Below, one piece after another: positions 47,821 to 58,613 of a stretch of 64,000 nt of DNA; within the stretch, counting starts at the first letter, position 1, and every line of letters starts with the position of its first letter. Below the pieces are notes generated by a model that had not been told where the DNA came from, made no database searches, and saw only the letters and a list, made by a program, of their open reading frames with translations. Origin of the DNA: Triglochin maritima (lineage: Eukaryota > Streptophyta > Magnoliopsida > Alismatales > Juncaginaceae); assembly GCA_963682175.1 (NCBI GenBank), contig OY821772.1:19708743-19772742 (forward strand), written 5' to 3'. Both the position numbers and the translations under genes were made by a program.

Positions 47821-49379
47821 TGTTGGCTTTTTGGCCTTAATCTATGTTTTGATGATTTAATTAACCTAATCTTAATTATGATCATGTAGAGTAGCACACA
47901 TATTACATTGCATATATATTGCTTTGTGCTAACCTCTACAGGTGATCAAGACTCAAGAAAGAAGAAAAATCAAGTCAAGACATGTAATCAAGCTAGGATT
48001 GAAGACATGTAATTTTACCTTTCTTTGAGTATTAGGAACTTATGTGAATTGAGCATAACTTAAGCTAATATGCATGCATTCACACACTAGGTTCCTTGTA
48101 GGAGTCACACAAAATATCATAACATTTGGACTCCATTAGATCACCCAAACACCTAAAACTTTTGTCGCAAGTCTGCCTGAGTTCGGTCGACCGTTCACCT
48201 TTCGGTCGACCGGTTATACACATTATTTGTTATACCAGACCAATCAGTTCAACCAATCACACTTCGGTTAACCGTTTACCCAAACCTGTTCGGTCGACCG
48301 GTAGACCTTCGGTCGACCGTTTAGTTTGCTATTTCTGGTAAAAATACGACCGTTATATTTGTCGTATTATACAACGGTCGTATACACATTTTTCTCTTAA
48401 TACACCCCCAAATACTTTTGGACCGGTCGAACAAAATACCTTGTTCGGTCGACCGTTCCATTAGGAAAAATCTACCTGCTATCGGTCGACACAAGTTTAG
48501 TTCAACCGATCGAGTTTTCCCTCTACCGAACCCTGAAGTTCGGTCGACCGTTACCTGTTCGGTCGACCGGTGACTTATAGAACTTAAGTGTTAGGTCGAC
48601 CAGTACCTTTGTTCGGTCAACCGATCCATTAACTTACTCAAGGGTTCGGTCGACCGATACACCTTTCGGTCGACCGTTTCTGGACAGATTTTTGAATCCG
48701 ATTTTCTGTTTTGTGTTCTTTGCACAAACCCCAATCAAATCTTGTCCAAACGGCTAGAAATCTTTAGGAGCTTATAAATAGAGGTTCACACTTAGTTTTC
48801 CACAAGATTTTCACAACTCCAAAGTGTAAAACCTATAGTGAGATTTTCCACAACCTCCAAGCTCCAAATTAGTCATCCAAAGCCTAATTTCCACATCATT
48901 CATCATACAATCATCTAGCAATTGTTGTGCTCAATTAGAGAGTGAGTTCCACTCAAGTTACCATTGTTGTAAAGTGAGCAAGGGTCTTGGTGAAAGCCCA
49001 AGACAAAGAAGCAAGGACTTCGGTGAAAGCCCGAAGTGATTCTCTCGGTTTGTGAGAGGTGGTGCCAAGCTCGGCGAGGGTTGTTCGCGAGCTTGAAGAC
49101 TTGTAAAAGGCGTTGCTCCCGGCCCGGAACGGGGAGGCATAGTGAAGACGCAAGAGGAGCTCGAACGGGGATTCGAGAGGGGCTTGCAAGAGAGGACGTA
49201 GGCGCGGCCGAACCTCTGTAAATCCGGTGTTTTCTTGTGTGGTTTGCATTGCTTTCCTACTTGTGTTTGATTTGTTTTTAATTTCCGCTGCAATTCTTTG
49301 ATCAATCAACCAAGTAGTTAATCAGGGCTTAATCGTGATTAGCATTAATTGTGGACCTATAGACCCACACGATCCTACA
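47821..49379 (+). repeat. 3' LTR of the gag-only copia element
   Basis: Differs from the 5' LTR mainly by one extra 19-bp unit (GTAGACCTTCGGTCGACCG) near 48301, a 2-bp CA loss near 48108, and about ten substitutions, many at motif sites. Confidence 0.95.
48183..48680. repeat. CGGTCGACCG array (gag-only copia 3' LTR)
   Basis: Same array as the 5' LTR plus one extra perfect copy near 48311; sites degraded in the 5' LTR (CGATCAACAC, CGACCCTTCC) are closer to perfect here (CGGTCGACAC, CGACCGTTCC). Confidence 0.9.
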
Positions 49380-49394
49380 CATGGAACGGATAGT

Positions 49395-49640
49395 CATATT
49401 TGATTGACCGAACTTGACCAAAGTGCCTGGAACTTTGGTACGGTGTACCGAACCAAAATCGGTCGACCGAATAATGTTAAGTTCCGATATTTTCGGTTAA
49501 CCGAATGGCACTCGGTCTTAGACGAGAATTCTTCCGATCGGTTTAAGGAGAATTTTTCCCTTTAAGAATCGGTCATCCGTCTAGTACTCGGTCAACCAAT
49601 CGTGACATATTCGGTTAACCGAATGGGTCTCGGTCAACCG
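49395..49640. repeat. palindrome array, outer copia left LTR (right half)
   Basis: Sites include ATCGGTCGACCGAAT, TCGGTTAACCGAA (twice) and several CGGTCAACCG; three more lie at 44388-44422 before the nested insertion. Most are CG-to-TA variants of CGGTCGACCG. Confidence 0.8.
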
Positions 49641-50296
49641 AACAACGATTGATTTTCTGCCTTTGATTATTAAGAGATTAATTTGATTGATGGTTGGATT
49701 AGCTCCAAACTTGGTCAAACGTTTTGTGGATGCATGTAATACATTAAGGAATTAATTTATGAGAGAAAATGTAAAGAAAAACGTGGCTAAAGAATAGCCA
49801 TGATTAAGAGTAAGATTGGAACCTATAAATATGTCCTTATTCTCCCTAATTGGGTTACACAATTCAATAATTATTTTCTCTCTTAATTCACCACAAAAAC
49901 CCACGAAAATTCTCTTAGTTTTCTAAGTCTTTGGAAGGAGAAATGTCAGAGGCTACGGAAGGGATTTGTAGCTAGATTCTAAGCTTGTTTGGAGATCGAT
50001 TGGCTAGCTCCTTTCTCTCCAACCTTGTTTAGGGTTTCGGTGAACACTCGGAGGCATCCGGCGCAACGAGAAGCGAAGATTGGCTTCCTCAACGTCTCTA
50101 AAACGTCAAGAAGTTTTTGAGAACTTCTAGGTATGAATTTCGGAGTCCCTTTGTGTTTGTTTTAATAAGTTTTTGAAACTAGTTGTTAAAACAAACCGAT
50201 GCATGCATAAATAAATCGAAGAAAATTGTAATAGATCCTTATTATACATGAAAATTCGAAATATATATATGTATAATTAAACATGAAATCCTACAA

Positions 50297-50308
50297 TGGT
50301 ATCAGAGC
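50297..50308 (+). other. primer binding site of the outer copia element
   Basis: TGGTATCAGAGC, perfect, one base after the LTR end CCTACA. Confidence 0.95.
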
Positions 50309-51811
50309 ATAGGGTTCAATTTTCTCATGATTTATGGCTGTAAACAAATTTAGTTTACCATCTAGGATTTAAACAATTCGTTTTACCGGTTTTTTGGTCT
50401 TTAAATGTTTGTTGAAATAATTCTCTATAATAATTCGTTTTAAATGTTTTGAATGTTTAAAACATGTCATGTAATTATTAGAATTATGATTTAGACATAA
50501 GTCTAACTTGCAATAATTTCGTTTTAAGTATAAACGATTATTTTGTAAGAGAATCAACAAAACCGAAAAACTGCGATTCATCTTTCCATTGGAAATTGGA
50601 TGGACAGCGGTTCATAATTAATTTTTGAATTATGGATGCATGAAAAACGTTTTTAATGGATTTCAAAATGTTTTTCAAAGAATTGTTTGGGATTCTAGAT
50701 GCTTGATAAACTAGGTTGGATAGTTTATAGCGATATTGCGTGCATGGATGCTCGAGTTGTTTTTGCAGGAATTATGAGTTTATATGTTCCAAATCAGCGA
50801 TTGTGAATGTATGTTATTATTATAATACAGGGGCTTATGTATGTAAAAGCCAAAATTCTCTCTATTTCCATCTTTTAGATAGTTGCATTTGCATATGAGA
50901 GGTTTTTACATAGGACTTGCACTAGTCGGTTTTTTATCGAATGTGAGGAGCATGTTTATTTTCTGTAAAATCTACATCTCCGGTGCAAGAGGAAGTCGCC
51001 ACTGTAGCGCATCGATCGAGGATCGAGGATCGGGGATCGAGGATCAAGGATCGAAGGGAACATATAAACTCACACGATGTGGATTGTGTGAATGTTTAAT
51101 TTCTGGTTTTTAATTTCTGCTATGCATGTGATGAATGTGGTGAATGTTAGGATGTGTATGAATATTAATATGCATGATAACCTAAAATTCTAAATCACAT
51201 GTAAATATATGAAATTGTCCAACAAAAATTAAGAATAAATTTCCTTCTTATTTCATCCACTAGCAGCCATTGATCGAGGGATACTCTGCTCGCCCTTAGC
51301 GGGAGATAGCTCCCTCTATCTTTGGGAATAGTGGGAGATATAAAGGTTTCTATTGTTGTGCCACAATTAAATATATGAGGTGTGTTTCACCCTAGTGAAC
51401 CCCAAGTATGTTTAGTTGTGAATACAATAGATAAACGTATCTCGTATCAAATGAAAATAAGTTTTCTTAACATTACCTAGAGCCCTCGCTCGGTTTTGGG
51501 AAAAAGTTTTTCTTACGAGGATAGGTCGTATTCCCTCATAATTAAAACGACAAGAGTCACAAGAGTTTGAAGATGCTAAATGTTGCTAAAATTCAAAAAG
51601 GTTGTGATTAGAAAATGTTTTCTTACCTTGATATTGTAATGTATTCGATAGCCCTTAGCTAGTCTATATTACAATTAGTGGGATCTTGGATTGTTGCATT
51701 TATGGGCAAAACTTTTATTTGCAACATTTACATTTATATATTCGATATATGTATGCATGTGTATTAAAACATAAAATTGGCATTAAAACCTGTATAATTT
51801 ATTTTGTAGAA
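50309..51811 (+). other. untranslated leader of the outer copia element
   Basis: About 1.5 kb between the PBS and gag with no supported ORF. It holds a short tandem repeat at 51008-51056. The leader is long for a copia element. ORFs at 50369-50581 (minus) and 50883-51113 show no known domain. Confidence 0.6.
51008..51056. repeat. GATCGAG(G) microsatellite
   Basis: Six imperfect 7- to 8-bp units of the ATCGAGG/ATCGGGG/ATCAAGG type lie in tandem inside the leader of the outer copia element. Confidence 0.85.
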
Positions 51812-52783
51812 ATGTCTAATATCCAACCAATTGTGCGATCTATGATCGAAAAGAATCCTTTGCAAAATGATGGCTCAAACTTCATGAAATGGCAACTCAA
51901 TCTTAATATCGTGTTGAGGTTTGAAAAACTATCTCATATTTTGGATGGTGAAATCCCAAAATTGAATGAGATGACAACCGATAATGAGAAAGAGGCGATA
52001 GCCAGGTGGGAAGACCAAGAGAACCAAGTTCACGGTCTAATGTTGGCATCCATGGGTGACTCGCTTCAAGCGAAATACTTGGATTCAAAACCCAAGAAGA
52101 CCATGGAAGCTTTAACAAAGATGTTCATGGATAGTGCCCGAAAGGAGAGCTATAAGACCACCATCGCACTCACAAGGTGCCATATGGCGGAGGGAACATC
52201 GGTATCTATGCATTTTCTCACGATGCAAGGATACCTTGAGAAATTGTCGAAGCTCTCTTCTCCAATGCCCGAGGACATTGCCGAAGATCTGATTCTTGGC
52301 TCTCTAGCCCCGTCCTTCAAGGACTTTGTGATGCACTATCACGTGCGTGAAAAGGGGGTGAGTCTTGAGGAGCTTCACAACGCTCTCAAAATGGCTGAAG
52401 TTGACATGGGCAAAGGTCAGGACAATCACGTCCTAGCCGTCCATGAGAGGAGCAAAAAGATCAACAAAGGTAAAGGCAAATTTACCAAAGATACGTCAAT
52501 CAAGAGCAAGGGAGTAGGAGGTGCTCATGGGAGTGCCTCAAGGGGGAAATCTTTCAAATCTCCAACTCCCAACACGGAGTGCTTTCACTGCGGTGAAAAG
52601 GGACACATCCGACCGAATTGCCCCAAGTACAAGGAAGACCTTGAAAATGGGATGATTGAACGTAGGCGCCCGAGAAGCGCCATAGGTATGTTTGTTATTG
52701 AGATAAATTTAATCACCTCTATCCTTGATTTGGTAATGGTTACCGGATCTTGTGCTCACATAATTTTGATGTGCAGCTATTGA
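51812..52783 (+). CDS. copia gag of the outer element
   Basis: An open frame of about 323 residues starts at ATGTCTAATATC. An upstream in-frame ATG at 51686 lies in leader sequence and is less likely. The capsid domain includes MKWQLNLNIVLRFEKLSHIL, LMLASMGDSLQAKY and EDLILGSLAPSFKDFVMHY. A basic stretch (KKINKGKGKFTK) leads to the CCHC zinc knuckle CFHCGEKGHIRPNC at 52580-52618. The end runs into a damaged protease start (MVTGSCAHI for an expected D-T-G). Gag forms the particle and binds RNA. This is the only open domain of the element. Confidence 0.88.
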   Translation: MSNIQPIVRSMIEKNPLQNDGSNFMKWQLNLNIVLRFEKLSHILDGEIPKLNEMTTDNEKEAIARWEDQENQVHGLMLASMGDSLQAKYLDSKPKKTMEALTKMFMDSARKESYKTTIALTRCHMAEGTSVSMHFLTMQGYLEKLSKLSSPMPEDIAEDLILGSLAPSFKDFVMHYHVREKGVSLEELHNALKMAEVDMGKGQDNHVLAVHERSKKINKGKGKFTKDTSIKSKGVGGAHGSASRGKSFKSPTPNTECFHCGEKGHIRPNCPKYKEDLENGMIERRRPRSAIGMFVIEINLITSILDLVMVTGSCAHIILMCSY

Positions 52784-55268
52784 AGGATAGGAAGGAACTC
52801 GTGGAGAACGAGATGATATTGAAGATTAGAAATAGTACAACCATCGCTGCGATTGTACAAGATTCTATGGAGCTTCAATAGTCTAGTGATTTAAATTTAT
52901 GCTTTGAAGAATGTTTGTTATATGCCTTCGATTAGCAAGAACATTTCTGTATCAAGTTTTAGATATGGATAAATTTTAATAAATATTTTAATTCTTGCTT
53001 GTCTATATCGAAGAATGGAATTTTCTATGCAAATACATTCATATAGAATGATTTCTATTTGCTTGAAATAAATAATAAACAAACTCAAACAAACAATAAC
53101 AAAAGAGAAACTAAGATAACTCACGTGAATGATACAATCTTGTAGCACTATCGGATTGGTCAAATAAATGACCAAGAGACCTTTCAAGAAGAAAGGAACG
53201 AAAACGAATAACTAATTGGATATGATACATTCTAATGTATGTGGTCCGATAAGTACAAGTGCAAGAGACGGTTTAAAGTACTTCATTTTGTTCACGGACA
53301 ACTATAGTCATTATGACTATATTTGTCTAATGGGAAGCAAAAGTGAATTCTTTGACAAGTTCAAGGAATTCGAGGATGAAGTAATGAACCGACTCAACAA
53401 GAATATCGAGTCTCTATGAACGGTTCGTAGGGGTGAGTGCTTAGGATATCTAATTTGACTCATTCCTAAAGTAGGAACATGATATTGCTCGACATGGTTC
53501 GATCAAATGAGTCAATCTAAAATTGCCTCTTTACTTTTTGGATTATGCACTACAAATAATGACAAACTCACTAAATAAAGTTCCATCCAAATCCGTGGAG
53601 AAAATGTCTTGTGAGCTATGGAGTTGAAAGACACCTAAGCTCGACTTTCTCAAGATTTGGGGTTGTGAGGTATACATCAAGAAATTGATGTCGACCAAGC
53701 TTCAACCAAAAGCGGATAAGTGCTTCTATATAGGTTGTCCTCGTATGACAAGAGGATACTACTTTTGATATATCACCTCCAATCAAAAGATTGTAGAGAG
53801 AGATATGTTTTTCTGGAATTTCTGGAAAAGAGAGAAAAGTAGTGGGAGTAGAGTTGAGCTTGAGAAAACTCAAGATACTCTACAAGATCATGATGTGAAT
53901 GTTGCATTCAAGATCATGAAGGCCCAGCCGAGACTCATTTGGTTAGTGGGAGCATGAGTGAGAGATCCTTATAAGAAATTGTGAGAGAATCTCAATCATC
54001 CTCACCTGGTGTGCGTTCGAGAGTCGAACATGAACCTATTCCTCAAGAAATTGTGGAAGAAGTTCGAGAGACACGAAAAGAACCAAAAGAACTAAGAAGG
54101 TCAATGAGGGAAAGGAAGAAACCCAATAAATATGTGGGACTTCATGAGATCATGGTACTAGATACCAAAGATCCCTTAACCTTCCAAGAAGCAATGGTAA
54201 GAGAAGACTCCAAACAATGGCTTAAGGCCATGGAATCCGAAATAGAATCCATGTATGATAATTAAGTGTGGAACTTGATGTGCCTTCCTCAAGAGAAAAT
54301 GCCATTAAGTATAAATGGGCTTTTAGGAGGAAGATAGACATGGATAGTAACTTGACAACCTACGAAGCAAGGCTTGTAGCAAAAGTTATACTCAAATTCA
54401 AGAAATTGACTTTGATAAAATTTTTGAGAAGTTGTCATATTAAAATCTATTCGGATTATGCTCACTATTACCGCATTTCACAATTGTGGGATATGGAAGA
54501 TGGATATCGAAATGGCGTTCCTTAAACAGGAACTTGGAGGAGGATATGTACATGGTACAACCTCAAGGTTTTGATGATCCAAATAATAGTGAGAAGAAAT
54601 GCAAGTTTCGAGAATCCATTTGTGGATTGAAACAAGCATCGAGGAGTTGGAACAAACGCTTTGACGAAGAGGTGAAGGAGATTCACTTCATTCAAAGTAA
54701 AGGAAAACCTTGTTGATACAAGGAGATTAGTGGGAGCCATGTAGTACTTCTAATCTCAAATGTCGATGACATATTGCTCGTGAGCAATCATATACCTTAG
54801 CATTAGCAAACGAGAAATTTCATTGAAGTCGGCATTTCAATGAAAAGAAAAGGATGAGGCTCAACCTATCTTGAGAATCAAGATACATTGAGATACATCC
54901 TGTAGACTCATTGGCTTCAGTCAACGTGCATACATTGACAAGGTCTTTGAAATGTTCAGGGTGAACAATTCTGATATGGACAATATGCCAATGAGTATGA
55001 GTATAGGTGTGCAACTCAAGAAGTCTCAATGTGCTCAATCACACAAAGACTTGGAGTACATGAAGGTATCCCTTATGCTTCGGTAAAAGGAAGGACCATG
55101 TACACGATGACTTGCACAAGACTCAATATCTCGTATGCTCTAAACTTGACAAGAGGTCACCAATCCAACGCAAGTCCTAATCATAGGATTGCGGTCAAGA
55201 ATATTCTGAAGTACCTTAACCGGACTAAAGATAAAGTTCTTGCTTATGGAAGACAAAGGAGAAAATAG
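52690..55268 (+). pseudogene. copia pol of the outer element, heavily broken
   Basis: Protease and linker at about 52735-52880 (TGSCAHI, LLKDRKELVENEMILKI). Pre-integrase scraps at 52910-53050 (YMPSISKNIS). Integrase core at 53216-53419 (DMIHSNVCGPISTSARDG, YFILFTDNYSHYDYICLM, ending just before an RRGECL for RGGEYL). Integrase tail at 53616-53960. RT from 53981 (WLKAMESEIESMY), 54486-54716 (MYMVQPQGFDDP, SICGLKQASRSWN) and about 54755 (NVDDILL for YVDDILL). RNase H scraps at 55029-55268. There are ten or more stops or frameshifts. Confidence 0.85.
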
Positions 55269-55615
55269 CCGAGGGCTGTTTTGATGCAATTCTTATAGGA
55301 ATTCTAGACAATAAGAGGTTGGAGTGATGATGCGTCATCATTATCAAATGTGGAGGTATGAGCTAGTGTAGTTAGGAGTAATATCACTATAGCTAACTCA
55401 ACCACCAACGAAAGACAAAATAAATGAATAGGTGGACACAACAGTGACACAACTGATCCATTCAACAAACCTTCATACCAAGCTAAGAGACGAAATATAT
55501 TTCGAGTCCATGGATCCGAGGATCCATGTGGATTGGCTTGATAGGTGATTTAGGAAGGTTACCCTAGTTATTAATGTTTTATACATTGAGAATGTATGTG
55601 AAAGAAAACTTTGAT

Positions 55616-55629
55616 AACAAGTGGGAGAT
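55616..55629 (+). other. polypurine tract of the outer copia element
   Basis: AACAAGTGGGAGAT lies immediately before the right LTR. Confidence 0.8.
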
Positions 55630-57766
55630 TGAAGGGAATGTGTTCTGAAAGTTTTACTTTTAAATGTCAATTATTATGAATTGAATGAGAAATCATTTTG
55701 TTCCTTGTTTATGTTATTCGTCTTTTAGAAGTGTTAAGGAAGAGGCTCTTGGTCCTTAACCGTAGAGCTCTATAAGATATTGGTTTACATAAAACAAAAG
55801 ATATTCGCAATCATGGTAATTAACATGGAACATTAATTACCGAGTTAAGATTGTCGTGTTGGTCATAGATCATTGTAACTCTACAAGTGAGTGACAACAC
55901 GGGTATGCAAAAGAGGAAAATATTACTTTTGTATACTGAATAGACCTAATAAGTAAAATATTATAGAAATGTGTTTCTGTGTCATTAATATTTTACTGTG
56001 TCTTTGGTCCTTTGATATGAGACTTATATCTAATCACTTAAGGAATACTTAATTAGATCAGTGTCTTGAACTATCGATCAGTGTAGTGTAAAGGCATTGG
56101 TTGGTTAAGTACAACTTTTGTTGGAGAAGATAGTTAGTCAAAAGATTATCATTGCCCCTCTTAATTGAGTGATGATATTAGTGGGCCCCTTGATAAAGCA
56201 AAGTTATAATGTGCACAATGTGATTTGAGTTAAGTCACATATTTATAACTAGCTTAAAGAGATCAAGAAATGAATACTAATACAAAGATGACACAATACT
56301 ACTTTGTGTGTATTCTTAATATCATGAGGCAAGGGACGGACACAAGTGGTGCACTCCATCACTAAATGGATCGGGTTTTGGTTCGAGTGGAATTAAGACA
56401 TCTAACTAATTGGGAGCTATAATGTGTAGCTAGATACCGCTTATAGCTTGTGATATTAAAGCTCTTAATATCACTGCCAACTTAGTCTAGATCCTCCCAT
56501 AGGTCACACCGCAAGAAACCGGGAAACAAGAAGCTTGATTTTTGGTTCATATGATGTGTCAGGTTTCTTATAGAAAATATGACACATGTGGTGAACAAGT
56601 AAAATCAATCATGTTATATATAACATAATTAGAATCATGATAAATTCATATGAGATGCATATATTATGGGGTGCAATAATTTATTGTTGCATAGGATAAT
56701 ATATTGCATAAGTTGTGAATTTGCTAAAACCCCCTCAAGTTCAAATTTTGTTGGAAATAAATCCAAAATTTGAAAAAGGCAAAATTGGGTAAAAGTTCGG
56801 TAATCAGTTGAGGTTCGGTCGACCGAAGGATCTGTGGATCGGTCATCCGAACATGGAACGGATAGTCATATTTGATTGACCGAACTTGACCAAAGTGCCT
56901 GGAACTTTGGTACGGTGTACCGAACCAAAATCTGTCGACCGAATAATGTTAAGTTCCGATATTTTCGGTTAACCGAATGGCACTCGGTCTTAGACGAGAA
57001 TTCGTCCGATCGGTTAAGGAGAATTTTTCCCTTTAAGAATCGGTCATCCGTCTAGTACTCGGTCAACCAATCGTGACATATTCGGTTAACCGAATGGGTC
57101 TCGGTCAACCGAACAGCGATTGATTTTCTGCCTTTGATTATTAAGAGATTAATTTGATTGATGGTTGGATTAGCTACAAACTTGGTCAAACGTTTTGTAG
57201 GTGCATGTAATACATTAAGGAATTAATTTATGAGATAAAATGTAAAGAAAAATGTGGCTAAAGAATAGCCATGATTAAGAGTAAGATTGGAACCTATAAA
57301 TAGGTCCTTATTCTCTCTAATTGGGTTACACAATTCAATAATTATTTTCTCTCTTAATTCACCACAAAAACCCACGAAAATTCTCTTAGTTTTCTAAGTC
57401 TTTGGAAGGAGAAATCTCAGAGGCTAAGGAAGGGGTTTGTAGCTAGATTCTAAGCTTGTTTGGAGATCGATTGGCTAGCTCCTTTCTCTCCAACCTTGTT
57501 TAGGGTTTCGGTGAACACTCGGAGGCATCCGGCGCAACGAGAAGCGAAGATTGACTTCCTCAACGTCTCTGAAACGTCAAGAAGTTTTTGAGAACTTCTA
57601 GGTATGAATTTCGGAGTCCCTTTGTGTTTGTTTTAATAAGTTTTTGAAACTAGTTGTTAAAACAAACCGATGCATGCATAAATAAATCGAAGAAAATTGT
57701 AATAGATCCTTATTATACATGAAAATTCGAAAAATATATATGTATAATTAAACATGAAATCCTACA
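55630..57766 (+). repeat. right (3') LTR of the outer copia element
   Basis: 2137 bp, uninterrupted. TATA box CCTATAAATAGG near 57293, and a palindrome array at 56815-57120 about 180 bp before it. It is preceded by the purine tract AACAAGTGGGAGAT. Confidence 0.94.
56815..57120. repeat. palindrome array, outer copia right LTR
   Basis: Uninterrupted version of the same array: TTCGGTCGACCGAAGG, then CGGTCATCCG, CTGTCGACCG, TCGGTTAACCGA and CGGTCAACCG variants. Several positions differ from the left LTR exactly within the motifs. Confidence 0.8.
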
Positions 57767-57771
57767 GTATT

Positions 57772-58613
57772 GTTGTAATTTGAATGTGTTTTTTGTTTAT
57801 TTGGTTTCTTACTGATTACTTGATTATTATTTTCCTATCATTATTTGATTTTTTGTGCCTTCTTACTGATTACTTGATTATTATTTTCCAGTGTTAGTTG
57901 TATTTCAATAAACATATGTACATGACTGCCTTATTTGTTTGGATTATCTTTTGGTAATATGTTGATGTCGTTTTTGTGCATGCATTTAGGGTTTTATATG
58001 TAGGTAGTAGCCTCAAGTTGAAGCTACATAGTGATGGTTGTTGGGTGTACAACAAGGGTAGATGTAGGGTTGTGGGATTCAACGAAATGCAGACCACGAT
58101 TGTTGTTGATAGTTTTACAGTAGAAATGATTAAAGAGTGGTTTTGGAAAGGCAGACAGTGGAATGTGGATGATGAAGTTCAAATGTGTTATATGATCCCC
58201 ATAATGTGAGGAAAGATTATAAGGATCTAATTAATATTGAAGATGTAGAAGTGGCGCTAAGGTACCCTAATCCCAAAATGGAGTTGAATATCTATGCCAC
58301 ATTGGGCAGTAAGATTGCTCCACAGTCATCCCCTATTGATCTATATTGTAATCTAGCTAGCCCATGTTGTTGATAAACCATATGATCCACCACCTGGTGG
58401 TAATCCATGTGAAGCACCCCTCCTGGGTTGTAGTTTCTACCCACCAAGAATGTGATGCTCCCCCTACTAATGTAGTAGATGCTACCCACCCCCTACTTGA
58501 TGCACCCCAAAATGATGTAGAGGACAATTACCATATGGCATTAGTGGTGCATGATGGTGGGTCTATTCCTAATGTTGTTGGTAGTGTAGGAAATGATGTC
58601 CATCAATGAGGAC
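57772..58613 (+). pseudogene. right part of the Mutator-like element, PB1-like N-terminal domain
   Basis: 57985-58208 encodes FRVLYVGSSLKLKLHSDGCW, then VYNKGRCRVVGF and WFWKGRQWNVDDEVQMCYMI. After a frame change, 58205-58310 gives EDVEVALRYPNPKMELNIYA. The layout (LK.H..G.WV...GR, later W..., then D.D..ALR and an EIY-like block) matches the PB1-like N-terminal region of plant MuDR transposases. No catalytic domain follows: the frame breaks near 58205 and again after 58370, and an R-family LTR starts at 58614. Together with 42583-43201 this is a split, truncated element. Confidence 0.5.

Larger units (their letters stand above)
44429..49379 (+). mobile_element. gag-only SIRE-like copia element nested in the outer LTR
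   Basis: LTRs 44429-45970 (1542 bp) and 47821-49379 (1559 bp) start TGTTGGC and end GATCCTACA. The TSD CATGG is perfect (44424-44428, 49380-49384). The internal region is only 1850 bp: perfect PBS, a two-frame gag, a 3' untranslated stretch and a purine tract. No protease, integrase or RT is present, so mobility would need enzymes from a relative. Confidence 0.95.
43202..50295 (+). repeat. left (5') LTR of the outer copia element, interrupted at 44428/49380
   Basis: The two halves 43202-44428 and 49385-50295 join into a copy of 55630-57766, with CATGG duplicated at the break. A TATA box (CCTATAAATA) lies near 49822. The 3' end is GAAATCCTACA. Confidence 0.93.
43202..57766 (+). mobile_element. 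Ty1/copia element with a second copia element inside its left LTR
   Basis: LTRs start TGAAGGGAATGTG and end GAAATCCTACA. The left LTR (43202-50295) is split by a 4.95-kb insertion; without it the length is 2138 bp against 2137 bp for the right LTR (55630-57766). The internal 5.3 kb has an intact-looking gag and a decayed pol in the order PR, IN, RT. PBS at 50297, purine tract at 55616. TSD GTACT/GTATT, one mismatch. LTRs differ at roughly 25-30 sites by eye. Confidence 0.93.
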
